Under the pieces are notes generated by a model that saw only the letters and a list, made by a program, of their open reading frames with translations, was not told where the DNA came from and did not search any database. A stretch of DNA of 14,207 bases, taken from positions 1 to 14,207 of the forward strand of contig CAUDDU010000006.1 in assembly GCA_958448375.1 (NCBI GenBank), read 5' to 3'. Numbering within the stretch: position 1 is the first letter of the stretch; each line of letters opens with the position of its first letter. This document shows, piece after piece, positions 1 through 5,340 of this stretch. The DNA comes from an uncultured Collinsella sp. (lineage in GTDB: Bacteria; Actinomycetota; Coriobacteriia; Coriobacteriales; Coriobacteriaceae). Position numbers and translations under genes: made by a program.

Positions 1-783
1 GTCTTCGAGCGGATCGTAGTCGGAATCGACACCGGCGGCTGCATGGGAACCGTTGAACTTGAAGCCCATGAAGACGACAGCCAGGCACACACCGATCAGA
101 GCGACCGCGATGACGGACAGGTTGAGGTAAGCGGCGAGCAGGAAACCGATGAACAGGAACGGAGTCATACCCTTCTTGATCATCATGGTGAGCAGCAGGG
201 CCAAGCCGTAGGCGGTCATGATCTTGGTCGAAACGTTAAGACCAGTGGACAGCCACTCGGGAACCATGTTGACGATGGCCTGAACCAGGTCGGTGCCAAC
301 AAAGACGGCGAGGAAGATCGGCAGGAAGTACATGACGGCGTACAGACCGGAGCCGGCGCAGATGTGCATACGGTAAGCGGTCTTGAACTTTCCGTTATCG
401 ATCGCGCTATCTGCCACATGGGTGAGGGCGGCGATGATGGAACGGAACACGATGCCGAGGAGCTGACCCAGGACGGCGACCGGGATGGCAATCGTCATGG
501 CGGTCTCGGCGGAAGCATCGGTCAGGCACGCAAAGGCAGCGGCCACGATGCCGCCCAGGACCATATCGGGCGGAACGGCGGCGCCGACCTGCACCAGGCC
601 CATGGACACGAGCTCGACGGCGGCACCGACGGCAAGGCCGGTGGGCACATCGCCCAGCAGCAGACCGACGAGCGTAGCGCCAACGAGGGGCTGCTCGAAG
701 TTAAGACGACCGAGCAGGCGGGAGTCCCACATGCAGAACACGCCGACGAGGCCGACGAGCACCGCACTGATGAACGTATTCAT
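1..783 (-). CDS. PTS mannose/fructose/sorbose family EIIC component (3' end cut by window edge)
   Basis: This is the membrane permease subunit of a mannose-class phosphotransferase system, which forms the sugar channel together with EIID. The frame is open from the ATG at 783 to the window edge, giving 261 residues without a stop. The family is usually about 250-270 residues, so little is missing. The protein is a run of hydrophobic segments starting at the N-terminus (MNTFISAVLVGLVGVF), and it has the family-style stretch GDVPTGLAVGAAVELVSMG near residues 44-62. An AAAGGAG ribosome site lies about 8 nt before the ATG. The gene follows the EIIAB gene after 36 nt, so the two are probably cotranscribed. 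An EIID gene is expected just beyond the left edge but cannot be seen. The substrate cannot be read from the sequence; the neighbouring deglycase suggests a sugar-amine conjugate. Confidence 0.93.
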   Translation of the reverse strand, partial: MNTFISAVLVGLVGVFCMWDSRLLGRLNFEQPLVGATLVGLLLGDVPTGLAVGAAVELVSMGLVQVGAAVPPDMVLGGIVAAAFACLTDASAETAMTIAIPVAVLGQLLGIVFRSIIAALTHVADSAIDNGKFKTAYRMHICAGSGLYAVMYFLPIFLAVFVGTDLVQAIVNMVPEWLSTGLNVSTKIMTAYGLALLLTMMIKKGMTPFLFIGFLLAAYLNLSVIAVALIGVCLAVVFMGFKFNGSHAAAGVDSDYDPLED

Positions 784-795
784 ACCCTTCTCCTT

Positions 796-816
796 TCAGT
801 CAGGCAAAAGCCTGGT
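796..816 (-). other. Intercistronic hairpin between EIIAB and EIIC genes
   Basis: In the 36-nt gap the arms CAGGC (801-805) and GCCTG (810-814) form a perfect 5-bp stem with a 4-nt loop, one G-T wobble pair longer at the base. On the minus strand the loop is TTTT and no U tract follows the stem, so this is unlikely to terminate. It sits right before the EIIC ribosome site and might affect mRNA stability or the EIIAB:EIIC ratio. Function is inferred. Confidence 0.4.
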
Positions 817-819
817 TGA

Positions 820-1743
820 TTACAGCTTGGCGTCGATGTCGACGCTCTGATACGTAGGGGTCTGCTGGACGTAGAGCTTAATGCCCATGTCGAGCAGCTG
901 GTTGACGTCGGCCTTCTGGGTGGCGTCGAGGAAGACGGAGCTGTCCTTACCGCCGACCTGATCGGCACCGTCGTGGTTGGCGGTGGCGCCCAGGTTGATG
1001 GCGTCGAGCTTGTAGCCCTGGCAGAACTGCAGCATCTCGGCAGTGTTGCCAAAGACGAACATGACGCGCTCGCCGAGGGTGTTGAGCTTATCCATCTTGG
1101 CGAGGGCACGCTCGACGGTGAAGACGTTCAGGCGCACGCCCTGGGGCTTGGCCAGCTTAAGAGCGCCCTTCTTGATGTCATCGTTGGCGGCAGCGTTGTC
1201 GACGACGATGATGCGCTCGGCCTGAACCTTGGTGGTCCAGGTAAAGACGACCTGGCCGTGCAGCAGACGGTAGTCAAGACGTGCGAGGACGATCTTGGCG
1301 GGACCGGAGCTGTGACGGGACGCCTTGACCTTCTTGGCGGGAGCCGCGGCGGCCTCGACCGGTGCGTTGGGGTTGGTCAGACCGGTGCGGGCCTCATTGA
1401 TGAGGGCCGCGAGCTCGGCGCCCTTGACGGGGACGGGGCTCATAGCGAGCGTGAGCGCCAGCGGGATGTTGAAACCGCTGACAACCGTGAACTTCGTGCC
1501 GTTCTTGGAAAGCTCGACCATGTTGTTGTTGACCGAGCTACCGAGCATATCGGTCAGCACATAGACGGTGTCGTCCGCGTTGAACGTGGCGATCATGGCG
1601 TCCACCTTATTGGTGATGGGCTCCTTGTCGTCACGAGCAAGCGACACGACGTGGACGTTCGACACGTCGCCGAGAACCATCTCGAGCGTGTCTTTGGCGC
1701 CTGCGGCCAGGCCGCCATGAGATGCGAGAATGATCTGATTCAT
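820..1743 (-). CDS. PTS mannose-family EIIAB, fused A and B domains
   Basis: This cytoplasmic phosphotransfer protein relays phosphate from HPr to sugar entering through EIIC/EIID. The 307 residues split into an EIIA domain at about 1-120, an Ala/Pro/Lys-rich linker at about 121-148, and an EIIB domain at about 149-307. In EIIA the phosphoaccepting histidine is His9 (LASHGGLA). In EIIB it is His162 in LARLDYRLLHGQV, matching the family's R-[IV]-D-x-R-L-[IL]-H-G-Q-V; a Tyr replaces the common Asp/Ser before Arg. The start is supported by an AAGGAGGAGG ribosome site just upstream. The gene is first of a unit with EIIC, and an intercistronic hairpin lies between them. An AT-rich upstream region holds candidate promoter and operator sequences. 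The fused AB layout resembles E. coli ManX, but this does not mean the substrate is mannose. Confidence 0.95.
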   Translation of the reverse strand: MNQIILASHGGLAAGAKDTLEMVLGDVSNVHVVSLARDDKEPITNKVDAMIATFNADDTVYVLTDMLGSSVNNNMVELSKNGTKFTVVSGFNIPLALTLAMSPVPVKGAELAALINEARTGLTNPNAPVEAAAAPAKKVKASRHSSGPAKIVLARLDYRLLHGQVVFTWTTKVQAERIIVVDNAAANDDIKKGALKLAKPQGVRLNVFTVERALAKMDKLNTLGERVMFVFGNTAEMLQFCQGYKLDAINLGATANHDGADQVGGKDSSVFLDATQKADVNQLLDMGIKLYVQQTPTYQSVDIDAKL

Positions 1744-1757
1744 CTTGCCTCCTCCTT

Positions 1758-1815
1758 TTCGTTATGGTCATTATAACGTCTTATACGTTGCTTATATTGC
1801 TAATTAGTATAAAGA
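1758..1815 (-). promoter_or_regulatory. Candidate promoter/operator region of the PTS genes
   Basis: This AT-rich patch stands out from the GC-rich surroundings and lies 15-70 nt before the EIIAB start. On the minus strand it contains TATAAT (1770-1775) and TATACT (1806-1811), either of which could be a -10 box. No good -35 box sits at 16-18 bp from either, so activator help or a non-standard promoter is possible. The block at 1760-1775 (CGTTATGGTCATTATA) matches 14 of 16 bases with 3049-3064 upstream of the DMT gene, which points to common control. The rest of the 182-bp gap (1816-1925) shows only weak short dyads, such as AACGT/ACGTT at 1851-1867, and no clear terminator for the DMT gene. 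Confidence 0.4.
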
Positions 1816-1925
1816 CCGTTCGCGGGTGAAAATCGACCGTTGACGGGTTTAACGTACTCGAAACGTTGGTGCAGGGCAGATCGACGCTGGCTGGATAACC
1901 CCAGATCAGACGCCTCGCCAATCCC

Positions 1926-3008
1926 CTATCGCACGAAGTACCAGGGGCTTTCCTGCACGGTGGGCTCCAGCGCGATGCCCGTGCGCTCGCGGAACAGATC
2001 CATGTCCTGCGATTTCTCCGTCCACCACGCGTTGGGCTTAAAGGTCATGCTCTCAACGATATGGCCGACAAAGGCACTGTTGCGCAGCTTGGAAAAATTG
2101 GTGTTCATAATCAGGATGGACGCGAGCACCAGCACGATGCCCAGGACCTTGATCGCGCCGGCGGGCTCGGCGTAGATGCCAATACCGACCAGAACGGTCG
2201 CCACGGTTTCGAACGAAGCCACGACCGGCACCTTCGATGTCTCAAGATCCATCGAAAGGCCCTGCATATAGAAGATGTACGCAAGAGCCGTCGGAATAAA
2301 GCCAAAGCCTACGAACAGCAGAATGAGTTGCGGGGACATTGCCGCGGCTACATCGGACCACGGAGCCGAAAGCACCGCCATAAAGCATCCGCCAAAAACA
2401 AAGCCCCAAAACGTCACCGCCAGCGGATGCAGTGTCTTGGTGGCCATGCGGCTAAACACAGCCAGCAACGCGCCGCAAAGTCCGGCGATCACACCCGACG
2501 CGACGCCCCAAGCCGAGAAATGGAAACCAGACAGGTCGCCGCTCGTCACCGCGAGCACGCAACCCACAATGTTAAAGACGATGGCGACGAGCTTGTTGGG
2601 GGTCACGTCCTCGCGATAAAGCACGCGGCCAAGCGCGACGCCAAACACCGGCGAGGTGTAGAGCAGCACCGAGGCCGTGGACATGCCCACCTCGCCCATG
2701 CACTCGTAATAGCAGGTGTTGGCGACGGCTAAACCGACGATACCGACAAGCGCGCAGGGAACAAGCTCTTTAGGGCTTGCCTTAAACAGGGCCAGCGGAC
2801 CCTGAGCCACGGTAGACCCCTCACCCGGACGGCAGCCCATAAACATCAGGACCGGCGCCAAGATAAGCGCTCCGACCAACAAGCGAAAGGCAGCCATGCT
2901 CTGGGACGAAACGCCCATGGCCGAGATGCCGTTTACAAAGATTCCGATGCTGCCCCACATAAGCGCGGCGATCAGCACCAGCACATAGCCCAGATTGCTC
3001 TTCTTCAA
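1926..3008 (-). CDS. EamA/DMT-superfamily transporter
   Basis: This is a membrane transporter of the drug/metabolite superfamily, built from two EamA repeats of about five helices each. Members move amino acids, nucleosides, sugars or other metabolites, and the substrate here is unknown. The start is taken as TTG at 3008, giving 360 residues. A strong GAGGAGG lies 5 nt upstream, whereas the longer reading from GTG at 3044 has no ribosome site. The N-terminus (KKSNLGYVLVLIAALMWGSIGIF) is a typical EamA first helix with the conserved W-G-S/T. Family-like VLLYTSPVFGVALG and LAYIFYMQGL segments follow in the two repeats. Residues 306-360 form a soluble, charged and Trp-containing tail that is longer than usual for the family. 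The gene lies between the PTS genes and the deglycase gene, all in one direction, so it may export or import a compound of that pathway; this is inference. Confidence 0.9.
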   Translation of the reverse strand: MKKSNLGYVLVLIAALMWGSIGIFVNGISAMGVSSQSMAAFRLLVGALILAPVLMFMGCRPGEGSTVAQGPLALFKASPKELVPCALVGIVGLAVANTCYYECMGEVGMSTASVLLYTSPVFGVALGRVLYREDVTPNKLVAIVFNIVGCVLAVTSGDLSGFHFSAWGVASGVIAGLCGALLAVFSRMATKTLHPLAVTFWGFVFGGCFMAVLSAPWSDVAAAMSPQLILLFVGFGFIPTALAYIFYMQGLSMDLETSKVPVVASFETVATVLVGIGIYAEPAGAIKVLGIVLVLASILIMNTNFSKLRNSAFVGHIVESMTFKPNAWWTEKSQDMDLFRERTGIALEPTVQESPWYFVR

Positions 3009-3021
3009 CGCAGCCTCCTCG

Positions 3022-3037
3022 ATATTGTTTCCAATAT
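3022..3037 (-). promoter_or_regulatory. Palindrome in the DMT leader, possible operator
   Basis: A perfect inverted repeat, ATATTG (3022-3027), TTTC, CAATAT (3032-3037), lies just before the GAGGAGG ribosome site (3014-3020) of the DMT gene. It is AT-rich and short, like a repressor operator, and could also form a small mRNA hairpin. The binding protein is unknown. Confidence 0.4.
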
Positions 3038-3048
3038 GTTTCACACTA

Positions 3049-3085
3049 CGTTATAGTCGTTATATACATTTTTCAAGACACAAAT
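3049..3085 (-). promoter_or_regulatory. Candidate promoter/operator upstream of the DMT gene
   Basis: On the minus strand TTGAAA (about 3070-3075) precedes TATAAC (3049-3054 on the complementary strand) at about 15 bp, a weak sigma-70-like pair. Two motifs overlap here. CGTTATAGTCGTTATA (3049-3064) resembles the sequence upstream of EIIAB. GTTATATACA (3059-3068) matches the GTTANATACA core seen twice around the GntR gene. The placement 41 nt or more before the TTG start fits a leader holding the palindrome at 3022-3037. Confidence 0.4.
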
Positions 3086-3121
3086 CGGCAGACGGGAAAA
3101 TCTGCTCTACCGCTACAACCC

Positions 3122-3190
3122 ATTGGTGCAAAGAGGTCAGGTTCATATGCGCCAACTTGGTGCAAAGTAACCTGTCCCCAATACACCAAT
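3122..3190. repeat. REPIN-like nested palindromic repeat
   Basis: This 69-bp element is an imperfect palindrome with nested repeats. Outer arms ATTGGTG (3122-3128) and CACCAAT (3184-3190) are perfect. Inner arms GGTCAGGTT (3135-3143) and AACCTGTCC (3169-3177) match at 8 of 9. The word TTGGTGCAAAG also occurs twice in direct orientation (3123-3133 and 3157-3167). Such GGGGACAGGTT/TTGGTGCAAAG palindromes resemble dispersed REP/REPIN elements mobilised by Y1-type (RAYT) transposases in other bacteria; that link is from general knowledge. No transposase is visible here. Confidence 0.5.
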
Positions 3191-3199
3191 CCCTTAACA

Positions 3200-3270
3200 A
3201 GCACGGCGACGCCGACGTTTTGGCAACATCAGCGAGCGCCCGTCATTTGAGCCAAGGTGCCGTGAAATGA
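3200..3270. other. Noncoding remainder of the 3009-3383 gap
   Basis: The 375-bp gap between the DMT and deglycase genes holds, from left to right, the DMT leader palindrome and promoter region, the REPIN-like repeat, this stretch with no recognisable gene or strong motif, a terminator (3271-3299), a conserved dispersed motif (3313-3348) and a strong hairpin (3349-3372). A short dyad, GCAGA/TCTGC at 3088-3105, is too weak to interpret. Confidence 0.5.
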
Positions 3271-3299
3271 AAAGGCGCTGACCTTCTGGTCGCGCCTTT
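3265..3299 (-). terminator. Intrinsic terminator of the deglycase gene
   Basis: The stem is AAAGGCGC (3271-3278) with GCGCCTTT (3292-3299), extended after a one-base bulge by GACC (3280-3283) with GGTC (3288-3291) around a TTCT loop. Read on the minus strand the hairpin ends in CCTTTT followed by CATTTC, a fair U-rich tail, while the plus-strand reading lacks one. It sits about 85 nt after the deglycase stop codon, so that transcript most likely ends here. Confidence 0.75.
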
Positions 3300-3312
3300 G
3301 AAATTGAACGGC

Positions 3313-3348
3313 AGATTGGCCAAATGCCGGGTGCGCAGCGTCGGCCGG
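3313..3348 (-). repeat. Dispersed 36-bp motif, copy 1 (after deglycase gene)
   Basis: These 36 bases match 28 of 36 without gaps to 7951-7986, which directly follows the mfd stop codon. Both copies share AGATTG, CAAATG and GCAGCGTCG words and lie in the same orientation relative to the upstream gene. Each carries a short dyad around the CAAAT core. It may be a dispersed 3'-end element. Confidence 0.5.
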
Positions 3349-3372
3349 TCCGCCGTTCGGTAGAACGGCGGA
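3349..3372 (-). other. Strong hairpin directly after the deglycase stop
   Basis: Perfect 10-bp arms TCCGCCGTTC (3349-3358) and GAACGGCGGA (3363-3372) enclose a 4-nt loop, GGTA. The hairpin begins 11 nt after the stop codon of the minus-strand deglycase gene. No U tract follows, so it may protect the mRNA 3' end or help pausing ahead of the true terminator at 3271-3299. Confidence 0.55.
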
Positions 3373-3383
3373 ACCAATATCCC

Positions 3384-4376
3384 CTAGTAGTCCAACTTCC
3401 ACATGTAGCGGCGCGTCATGTAGTCCTTGTGGGTGACGGCAGAGAGCGCACGCATGTACACGTTGTTGAGAATCGGGGCAAAGATCAGGTGGTTGAAGTA
3501 TTCGCTCACGCTGTCCTTGATGTCATTGAGGCCGAGCTCCTTGGCGTCGAGCTGATAGACGCGCTCGCCACCGTACTGGTTGACGAAGCGGATGCCGCGC
3601 TCGTCGTTGCAGCGGTTGCGGCCGACGCTGATGAGCTGGAACAGCGAGGTGCGCTTGTCCAGAATCTCGAAGGGGCCGTGGAAGAAGTCGCAGGTGTTGA
3701 TGGTGCAGGAGTCGATCTGCAGCATCTCCTGCACGTTGCAGATGCTAAAGACGTAGGCGGCACCAAAGAGCGGGCCCTGAGCCATGACGTTGATGCAGGG
3801 CTTGTCGGCGTTCTGCTCGGCCCACTTGGCAGCGAGCGGACGAGTGTACTCGACGGCCTTGCGATAGATAGGGTCGACCAAGTCGAAGGCGGCCATGGCG
3901 GTCTCGTACTCGGCATAGCCCTCGGTCTGCTGCGTAAGCTCCATGGCGATCATGGTCACGACGGCGGAGTTGGTGCGGCCCATGCAGGACTCGTCGACGG
4001 CCAGGCTGTCATACTGGATCTTGTAGTCGCAGACCTCGGTGAGGCCGGACTCGTCAACATAGATGGCGATGGTGCTGGCGCCGTGGTCCTTGGCGACCTG
4101 TGCGGCGACGATGGTCTCCTTGGTGCCGCGCATGGACACGACGACGGCCAGGGTGTTCTCGTTAACGTAGGCAGGGGTTGCGTGCACGAACTCGTTGCTG
4201 GTATAGCTGGAGCTCACGACCTGCGTGGCCTCGTGCTCCATAAAGTACTGGGCAGGATAGTTGCCGCCGTTGGACCCGCCGGCGCCAATCCACACGACGC
4301 GCTTGATGCCGCCCTTGTCAGCCTTGTCAGCCAAAACCTGGGAGACGACGTCCTTAACCTGTTCCTGAGTAGTCAT
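3384..4376 (-). CDS. Double-SIS sugar-phosphate deglycase/isomerase (FrlB/FraB/GfrF type)
   Basis: This cytoplasmic enzyme has 330 residues with two sugar-isomerase (SIS) domains, at about 20-160 and 195-320. WIGAGGSNGGN (29-39) and the SMRGTKET stretch (81-88) are phosphosugar-binding loops. DFFHGPFE (230-237) is the motif typical of the deglycase branch, including FrlB (fructoselysine-6-P) and FraB (fructose-asparagine-6-P). Glu217 and His233 are 16 residues apart, the same spacing as the catalytic pairs recalled for FraB (Glu214/His230) and GlmS (Glu488/His504). No glutaminase domain is present, so this is not GlmS. An AAAGG ribosome site lies about 10 nt before the ATG. The mannose-family PTS nearby would deliver 6-phosphorylated substrate, as in the Salmonella gfr system, so no separate kinase is needed. 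The exact amine (lysine, asparagine or other) cannot be read. A plain aldose/ketose or amino-sugar isomerase is the alternative. Confidence 0.85.
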   Translation of the reverse strand: MTTQEQVKDVVSQVLADKADKGGIKRVVWIGAGGSNGGNYPAQYFMEHEATQVVSSSYTSNEFVHATPAYVNENTLAVVVSMRGTKETIVAAQVAKDHGASTIAIYVDESGLTEVCDYKIQYDSLAVDESCMGRTNSAVVTMIAMELTQQTEGYAEYETAMAAFDLVDPIYRKAVEYTRPLAAKWAEQNADKPCINVMAQGPLFGAAYVFSICNVQEMLQIDSCTINTCDFFHGPFEILDKRTSLFQLISVGRNRCNDERGIRFVNQYGGERVYQLDAKELGLNDIKDSVSEYFNHLIFAPILNNVYMRALSAVTHKDYMTRRYMWKLDY

Positions 4377-4414
4377 CGTGCATCAGCCTTTCTTCTCGTT
4401 TGATGCTCTCGATG

Positions 4415-4461
4415 GCATACAAGTTACATACATGTTTTGGCTATGTCGACTAGTTGTATGC
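4415..4461. promoter_or_regulatory. Operator cluster in front of the deglycase gene
   Basis: The 20-bp sequence at 4415-4434 (GCATACAAGTTACATACATG) has two ATACA words 11 bp apart (4417 and 4428). It matches 17 of 20 bases with 4554-4573. An inverted half, TTGTATGC (4454-4461), is the exact reverse complement of GCATACAA (4415-4422). The cluster is 40-85 nt before the deglycase start, a suitable place for GntR-protein repression. Confidence 0.55.
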
Positions 4462-4525
4462 TATATTTGTCTTAGAAAATTTGCTGAAGCGGTTTTCGAT
4501 AACTAGCTACCAGCGGTTTTGTTGT

Positions 4526-4573
4526 TGTATTGAATACATGCTTGATTAGATTCGCATACAGGTTAGATACAGG
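4526..4573. promoter_or_regulatory. Operator cluster in front of the GntR gene
   Basis: A perfect palindrome, TGTATTGAATACA (4526-4538), is followed by GCATACAGGTTAGATACAGG (4554-4573), again with two ATACA words 11 bp apart (4556 and 4567). The second part nearly repeats 4415-4434. The sites end 8 nt before the GntR start codon, so autoregulation is likely. HutC-type GntR proteins commonly bind TGTA/TACA-type dyads; that this GntR binds here is inferred. Confidence 0.55.
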
Positions 4574-4581
4574 TTGATCGT

Positions 4582-5304
4582 ATGAACGCTTCGTCTAAAA
4601 AGAAACTGGCCCAATACGAGCGCTTGGCGGGCATGCTGCGCGACCGTATCGCCTCCGGCGCCTACGCACGCGGAGACAAGCTGCCGTCCGAGATGGAACT
4701 CATGGACGAATCGGGGCTGTCGCGCAGCACCGTACGCCATGCCCTTAAGGTGCTCGTTGATGAGGGTCTGGTTCGAACCGAGCGCGGGCGCGGCGCCTTT
4801 GTGGCCGACACGCCGGCGCTCCACGAGAACAACCTGGTGCTTTCGAGCTATACGGCGCAGGTCCAGGGTCAGGGCATGAAGCCCACCACGCGCACGGTGG
4901 ACTCGGGCTTTACCAAGGCGGGCGGCAGCATAGCCAAGTTCTTTGATGCCGCCGTGGGCAGCAAGCTCGTCAAACTTGTCCGTCTGCGTTATCTGGACGA
5001 TGCGCCACTGTGCCTGGAGACCACCTATCTACCACCGAGCTTTGAAGCACTCATCGACCGCGATATCAACGGTTCGCTCTACGCCACGCTGCGCCAGGAA
5101 TTCCATCGCGCGCCGGCACAGGGACATAAGACCTTTGAGGTGTGCTATGCCTCGCAAAACGAGGCGTTTTTGCTCAACGTTGAGCGTGGGCAGGCGCTGA
5201 TCCTGATCACCGACTACGTCTACGACACCGACGGCCGCCCGCTCCATGTCTCCAAGCGCATCCAGCGCACCGACCGCGCCAAATACACCGAGCCCATCGG
5301 CTAA
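4582..5304 (+). CDS. GntR-family transcriptional regulator with UTRA ligand domain
   Basis: This is a DNA-binding regulator of 240 residues. The winged helix at about 12-77 has the family signature GDKLPSEMELMDESGLSRSTV followed by RHALKVLVDEGLVRTERGRGAFV. Residues about 95-236 form a UTRA domain, ending in a YVYDTDGRPLHVSKR stretch typical of the HutC/FrlR/YvoA subfamily. Such UTRA domains usually bind a phosphorylated sugar or pathway intermediate, which releases the repressor. The gene diverges from the deglycase gene across 205 bp that contain matched operator-like repeats. It most likely represses both directions, and perhaps the DMT and PTS units, where related words occur. The ribosome site is weak (an AGG about 8 nt before the ATG), which suits low expression. 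The only plus-strand gene in the window, it ends just before a hairpin shared with the facing GNAT gene. Confidence 0.93.
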   Translation: MNASSKKKLAQYERLAGMLRDRIASGAYARGDKLPSEMELMDESGLSRSTVRHALKVLVDEGLVRTERGRGAFVADTPALHENNLVLSSYTAQVQGQGMKPTTRTVDSGFTKAGGSIAKFFDAAVGSKLVKLVRLRYLDDAPLCLETTYLPPSFEALIDRDINGSLYATLRQEFHRAPAQGHKTFEVCYASQNEAFLLNVERGQALILITDYVYDTDGRPLHVSKRIQRTDRAKYTEPIG

Positions 5305-5311
5305 CCTGCCA

Positions 5312-5340
5312 AAATAAACCTATCCCTAAATGGTAGGTTT
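5312..5340 (-). terminator. Terminator between converging GntR and GNAT genes
   Basis: Arms AAACCTA-T-CC (5316-5325) and GGTAGGTTT (5332-5340) pair with one bulge around a CTAAAT loop. On the minus strand the hairpin is followed by ATTTTGG, a short U-rich tail, so it fits the end of the GNAT transcript; it overlaps that gene's stop codon. The plus-strand tail is TTTGGGG, a poor terminator, so its effect on the GntR transcript is less certain. Confidence 0.5.

Noticed and set aside
43..819. Plus-strand frame of 258 codons rich in Asp, His and Gly
   Set aside because: It lies opposite the EIIC gene, which reads as a typical membrane protein with a good ribosome site; the plus-strand product looks like antisense translation.
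3008..3044. GTG at 3044 as start of the DMT gene
   Set aside because: No ribosome site precedes it, while GAGGAGG correctly precedes the TTG at 3008, which also begins a typical EamA N-terminus.
2995..3270. Plus-strand 91-codon frame across the DMT leader and REPIN-like repeat
   Set aside because: It overlaps the DMT start, promoter-like DNA and a palindromic repeat; it has no clear ribosome site and no protein-like features.
3324..4403. A 359-codon plus-strand frame opposite the deglycase gene
   Set aside because: It is a shadow of the well-supported SIS gene; the product is Val/Asp/Leu/Gly-rich with no motif.
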